A stretch of 54,230 nucleotides of DNA, from the NCBI GenBank assembly GCA_015069365.1, contig SVIT01000005.1:1-54230 (forward strand), read 5' to 3'. Source of the DNA: Clostridiales bacterium (GTDB lineage: Bacteria > Bacillota > Clostridia > Christensenellales > Borkfalkiaceae). Below are positions 52,211 through 54,230 of this stretch, one piece after another. The position numbers were made by a program, and so were the translations under genes. Below the pieces are notes generated by a model. The model was not told where the DNA came from and did not search any database. It was given only the letters and a program-made list of their open reading frames with translations. Every line of letters begins with the position of its first letter. Position 1 is the first letter of the stretch.

Positions 52211-53554
52211 ATGTTATCGAAAAAGAAATTCGGGGTAATTTCCCTCGGTTGCGATAAGAATAGGGTGGATTCGGAGAAGTTGCTCGGTTTGATCAAAGAG
52301 CGCGGCTATACGTTGACCGACGATTTATCGAAAGCGGAAATCGTAATCGTCAACACCTGTGCATTTTTGCAGGAAGCACGAGAAGAGGCGATCTCTACCA
52401 TTCTGGAATGCGCCGATTATAAAAAAGGAAAATTGCAGAAACTGGTTGTAACCGGGTGTTTGCCTCAGAAATTTATCGACGAGTTATATCTTCCTCTGGA
52501 AGAAGCAGACGTTTTCTTAGGGATAAATGATTACGAGAAGATTTTTGAAGCGTTGGAAAAATCTTATCGAGAGGGAACTCGTCAAAACTACGTTGGCAAG
52601 GGTAAAGATGGATATATCCGTCCCCGCGTTATAACGACGGACGAACATTACGCATATCTCAAGATTGCAGACGGTTGCTATAATCATTGCACCTATTGCC
52701 TGATTCCCAAGATTCGCGGTAAGTACCGATCCTATCCCATGGAAGAATTGCTTAGGGAAGCGGAGGAACTTGGCGATGTTGCCGAATTAATCGTGGTGGC
52801 GCAAGACAGCACTCGATACGGCGAAGATTTGTATGGCGAAAACCGTTTTGTCGAGTTGTTACAGGCGCTGTCTGCGTTGGAAAATATCCAAAAGATACGC
52901 CTATTGTATTGTTATCCCGATGTGATTAGCGATAAATTGATTGAAGAGGTTGCGACCAACGATAAAATCTTAAAATATATGGACATTCCCTTGCAGCATT
53001 CGGAAAACAGAGTGTTGAAACTCATGAACCGCAAGGGGACGCGCGAGAGTTATTTGGCGTTGTTTAAAAAATTACGCAGCTGCATTCCCGGCATTGCGAT
53101 TCGGTCTACGTTTATCAGCGGTTTCCCGACGGAAACGGAAGACGAATTTGAGGGAATGCTGCAATTTATCCAAGAGGCAAAGCTTATCAACTGCGGCTTT
53201 TTCGCCTACTCGAGAGAGCCTGATACGGGCGCGTATCGCTTAAAACCGCAGATACATCATGCGACGAAAAAACGCCGTGTGCGTGCGTTGTACGAGGCGC
53301 AGGCGGAGATATCGGCAAATATATTGTCGGACTTCGTCGGGAAAGAGATAGAGGTGCTTTGCGACGGGATTGATTATGAAAAGGGGTGCTTTGTCGGCAG
53401 AGGCTATTTCAGTGCCCCCGATATTGACGGAAAAGTATATTTTCACGCGGCGGAAGCGGCGCAGGGAGAATACTATAAAGTGCGCGTAGAACGTACGGAT
53501 AGTTACGACGTGTACGGAAGTACGAAAGATTATGAAGGAGAAGAGTGGAAATGA
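52211..53554 (+). CDS. rimO: Ribosomal protein S12 methylthiotransferase RimO
   Basis: RimO adds a methylthio group to the conserved Asp of ribosomal protein S12 using two 4Fe-4S clusters. In the 447-residue protein the N-terminal cluster cysteines are C14, C50 and C83. The radical-SAM CxxxCxxC is C156, C160 and C163. The C-terminal part (about 375-440) is the TRAM domain. VISLGCDKNRVDSE distinguishes it from MiaB. AAAGGAAT precedes the ATG. Its stop overlaps the pgsA start (ATGA). Confidence 0.96.
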   Translation: MLSKKKFGVISLGCDKNRVDSEKLLGLIKERGYTLTDDLSKAEIVIVNTCAFLQEAREEAISTILECADYKKGKLQKLVVTGCLPQKFIDELYLPLEEADVFLGINDYEKIFEALEKSYREGTRQNYVGKGKDGYIRPRVITTDEHYAYLKIADGCYNHCTYCLIPKIRGKYRSYPMEELLREAEELGDVAELIVVAQDSTRYGEDLYGENRFVELLQALSALENIQKIRLLYCYPDVISDKLIEEVATNDKILKYMDIPLQHSENRVLKLMNRKGTRESYLALFKKLRSCIPGIAIRSTFISGFPTETEDEFEGMLQFIQEAKLINCGFFAYSREPDTGAYRLKPQIHHATKKRRVRALYEAQAEISANILSDFVGKEIEVLCDGIDYEKGCFVGRGYFSAPDIDGKVYFHAAEAAQGEYYKVRVERTDSYDVYGSTKDYEGEEWK

Positions 53555-54201
53555 ATTTACCTAACAAAATTACGCTTACAAGAATATGTATGATTCCCGT
53601 ATTTATTCTTGTGTTTTTCTTGGACGGAATTTTGCCCTTTGCGTACGGCATAGCGGCGATTATCTTTGTTTTGGCGGCTTGTACTGACTTTATAGATGGT
53701 CACATTGCACGTTCTCGCGGTTTGGTTACCAACCTTGGAAAATTCTTGGACCCCATTGCGGATAAAGTTCTCGTTTCCACGGCAATGATTTTAATTCTTA
53801 CTATGAGAGGCAGCATCTTTTTCTCGCTGGGCGAGGCTGCAAACGGTATCTATATCGCAACGGCTGTATGTATTTGCGTGATTATGGCAAGAGAATTGAT
53901 TATCAGCGCTTTCCGTCAGATTGCAGCGACGAGAGGACTTGTGCTTGCGGCGGAAAAGCTCGGGAAATATAAAACGACTTTCCAAGATATTGCGATTTTC
54001 GTTTTGCTCTTTGCGGGCGGTTTTGCAGAGCTTGCTTTGGCGGCGTCTCCGTTTGAGGCAGTTCCCTGGTGGGATTATGCGCGCGTAATCACTTGGATCG
54101 GGCTTGCATTGTTTGCTATTGCAACGGTGCTTACCGTTTGGTCGGGGATTTCTTACGTGGTTAAGAATAAACAGGTTTTGACAGATAAAGAAAACACATA
54201 A
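53551..54201 (+). CDS. pgsA: CDP-diacylglycerol-glycerol-3-phosphate 3-phosphatidyltransferase
   Basis: PgsA makes phosphatidylglycerol phosphate, the committed step to phosphatidylglycerol and cardiolipin. The 216-residue membrane protein has the complete CDP-alcohol phosphatidyltransferase motif: D46, D49-G50, A53-R54, G63, D67 and D71 at the exact spacing. MNLPNKITLTRI is the classic opening, so ATG 53551 is preferred to GTG 53545; AAGGAG is at 53535-53540. The coding sequence is complete, but the right fold-back repeats part of it. Confidence 0.95.
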   Translation: MNLPNKITLTRICMIPVFILVFFLDGILPFAYGIAAIIFVLAACTDFIDGHIARSRGLVTNLGKFLDPIADKVLVSTAMILILTMRGSIFFSLGEAANGIYIATAVCICVIMARELIISAFRQIAATRGLVLAAEKLGKYKTTFQDIAIFVLLFAGGFAELALAASPFEAVPWWDYARVITWIGLALFAIATVLTVWSGISYVVKNKQVLTDKENT

Positions 54202-54230
54202 GGAAGAAATCCCCGACCAAACGGTAAGCA
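54128..54230. repeat. Terminal fold-back inverted repeat, right end
   Basis: The last 27 bases (54204-54230) are the exact reverse complement of 54128-54154 inside pgsA, with a 49-base loop. The inner arm encodes conserved pgsA sequence and the outer arm lies past the stop, so the outer arm is probably a copying artefact at the contig end. Confidence 0.85.

Noticed and set aside
1..54230. Terminal inverted repeats as hairpin telomeres of a linear replicon or as a transposon's ends
   Set aside because: The two end repeats differ from each other, each inner arm lies inside a chromosomal housekeeping gene, and no transposase or telomere resolvase is present.
1..54230. CRISPR arrays, prophage, insertion sequences, rRNA or tRNA genes
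   Set aside because: No regularly spaced repeats, integrase or transposase, terminal target duplications, or tRNA/rRNA sequence patterns were seen on either strand.

Overview
The window looks like one whole contig from an uncultured endospore-forming Clostridia-type bacterium (Bacillota). The evidence is a SigF-type forespore sigma factor at the left edge, a meso-diaminopimelate-type MurE, the mraZ-rsmH-ftsL-PBP division cluster, an Enterococcus-like V-type ATPase operon, and sharp sigma-A promoters. No rRNA, tRNA, phage, IS element or CRISPR array is visible. Family-level placement is not possible by reading alone. Both ends fold back on themselves (21 bp left, 27 bp right), which looks like an assembly artefact at contig termini.

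Left third (1-12,045): the tail of sigF, a CPBP membrane protease, rlmH, an M14 peptidoglycan peptidase and tadA. Then come prs (behind a leader with two exclusive RNA folds), pth, mfd, a very large parvulin-like lipoprotein and a MATE transporter.

Middle (12,068-32,357): a nine-gene V-ATPase operon in the order ntpFIKECGABD, whose proteolipid has every Na+ ligand known from E. hirae NtpK. It is followed by an unusual VTT-acyltransferase-zinc ribbon fusion, a YfcC-type carrier, a small membrane PH-like protein and a second MATE transporter. On the minus strand lie an XRE-cupin regulator with potABCD (polyamine uptake) under a consensus promoter with two matching operators, then rpsT.

Right third (32,425-54,201): murI, then the cell-wall and division cluster mraZ-rsmH-ftsL-PBP-murE-mraY-murD-ftsW-murA-ftsQ, then ftsA-ftsZ from their own promoter. 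A 335-bp gap after ftsZ carries a candidate minus-strand small RNA. It is followed by murC, ftsK, rimO and pgsA. The wall genes make the lipid-linked precursor (MurA, MurC, MurD, MurE, MraY, with D-Glu from MurI) and the division genes assemble the septum. murG, murB and ddl are not in the window.

The most interesting signals are the twin-operator pot promoter, the lipid-enzyme fusion, the candidate sRNA, several gene starts placed about 6 nt after a -10 box (leaderless candidates), an apparent ATT start for the division PBP, and the RNA structures in the prs leader and the murI tail.
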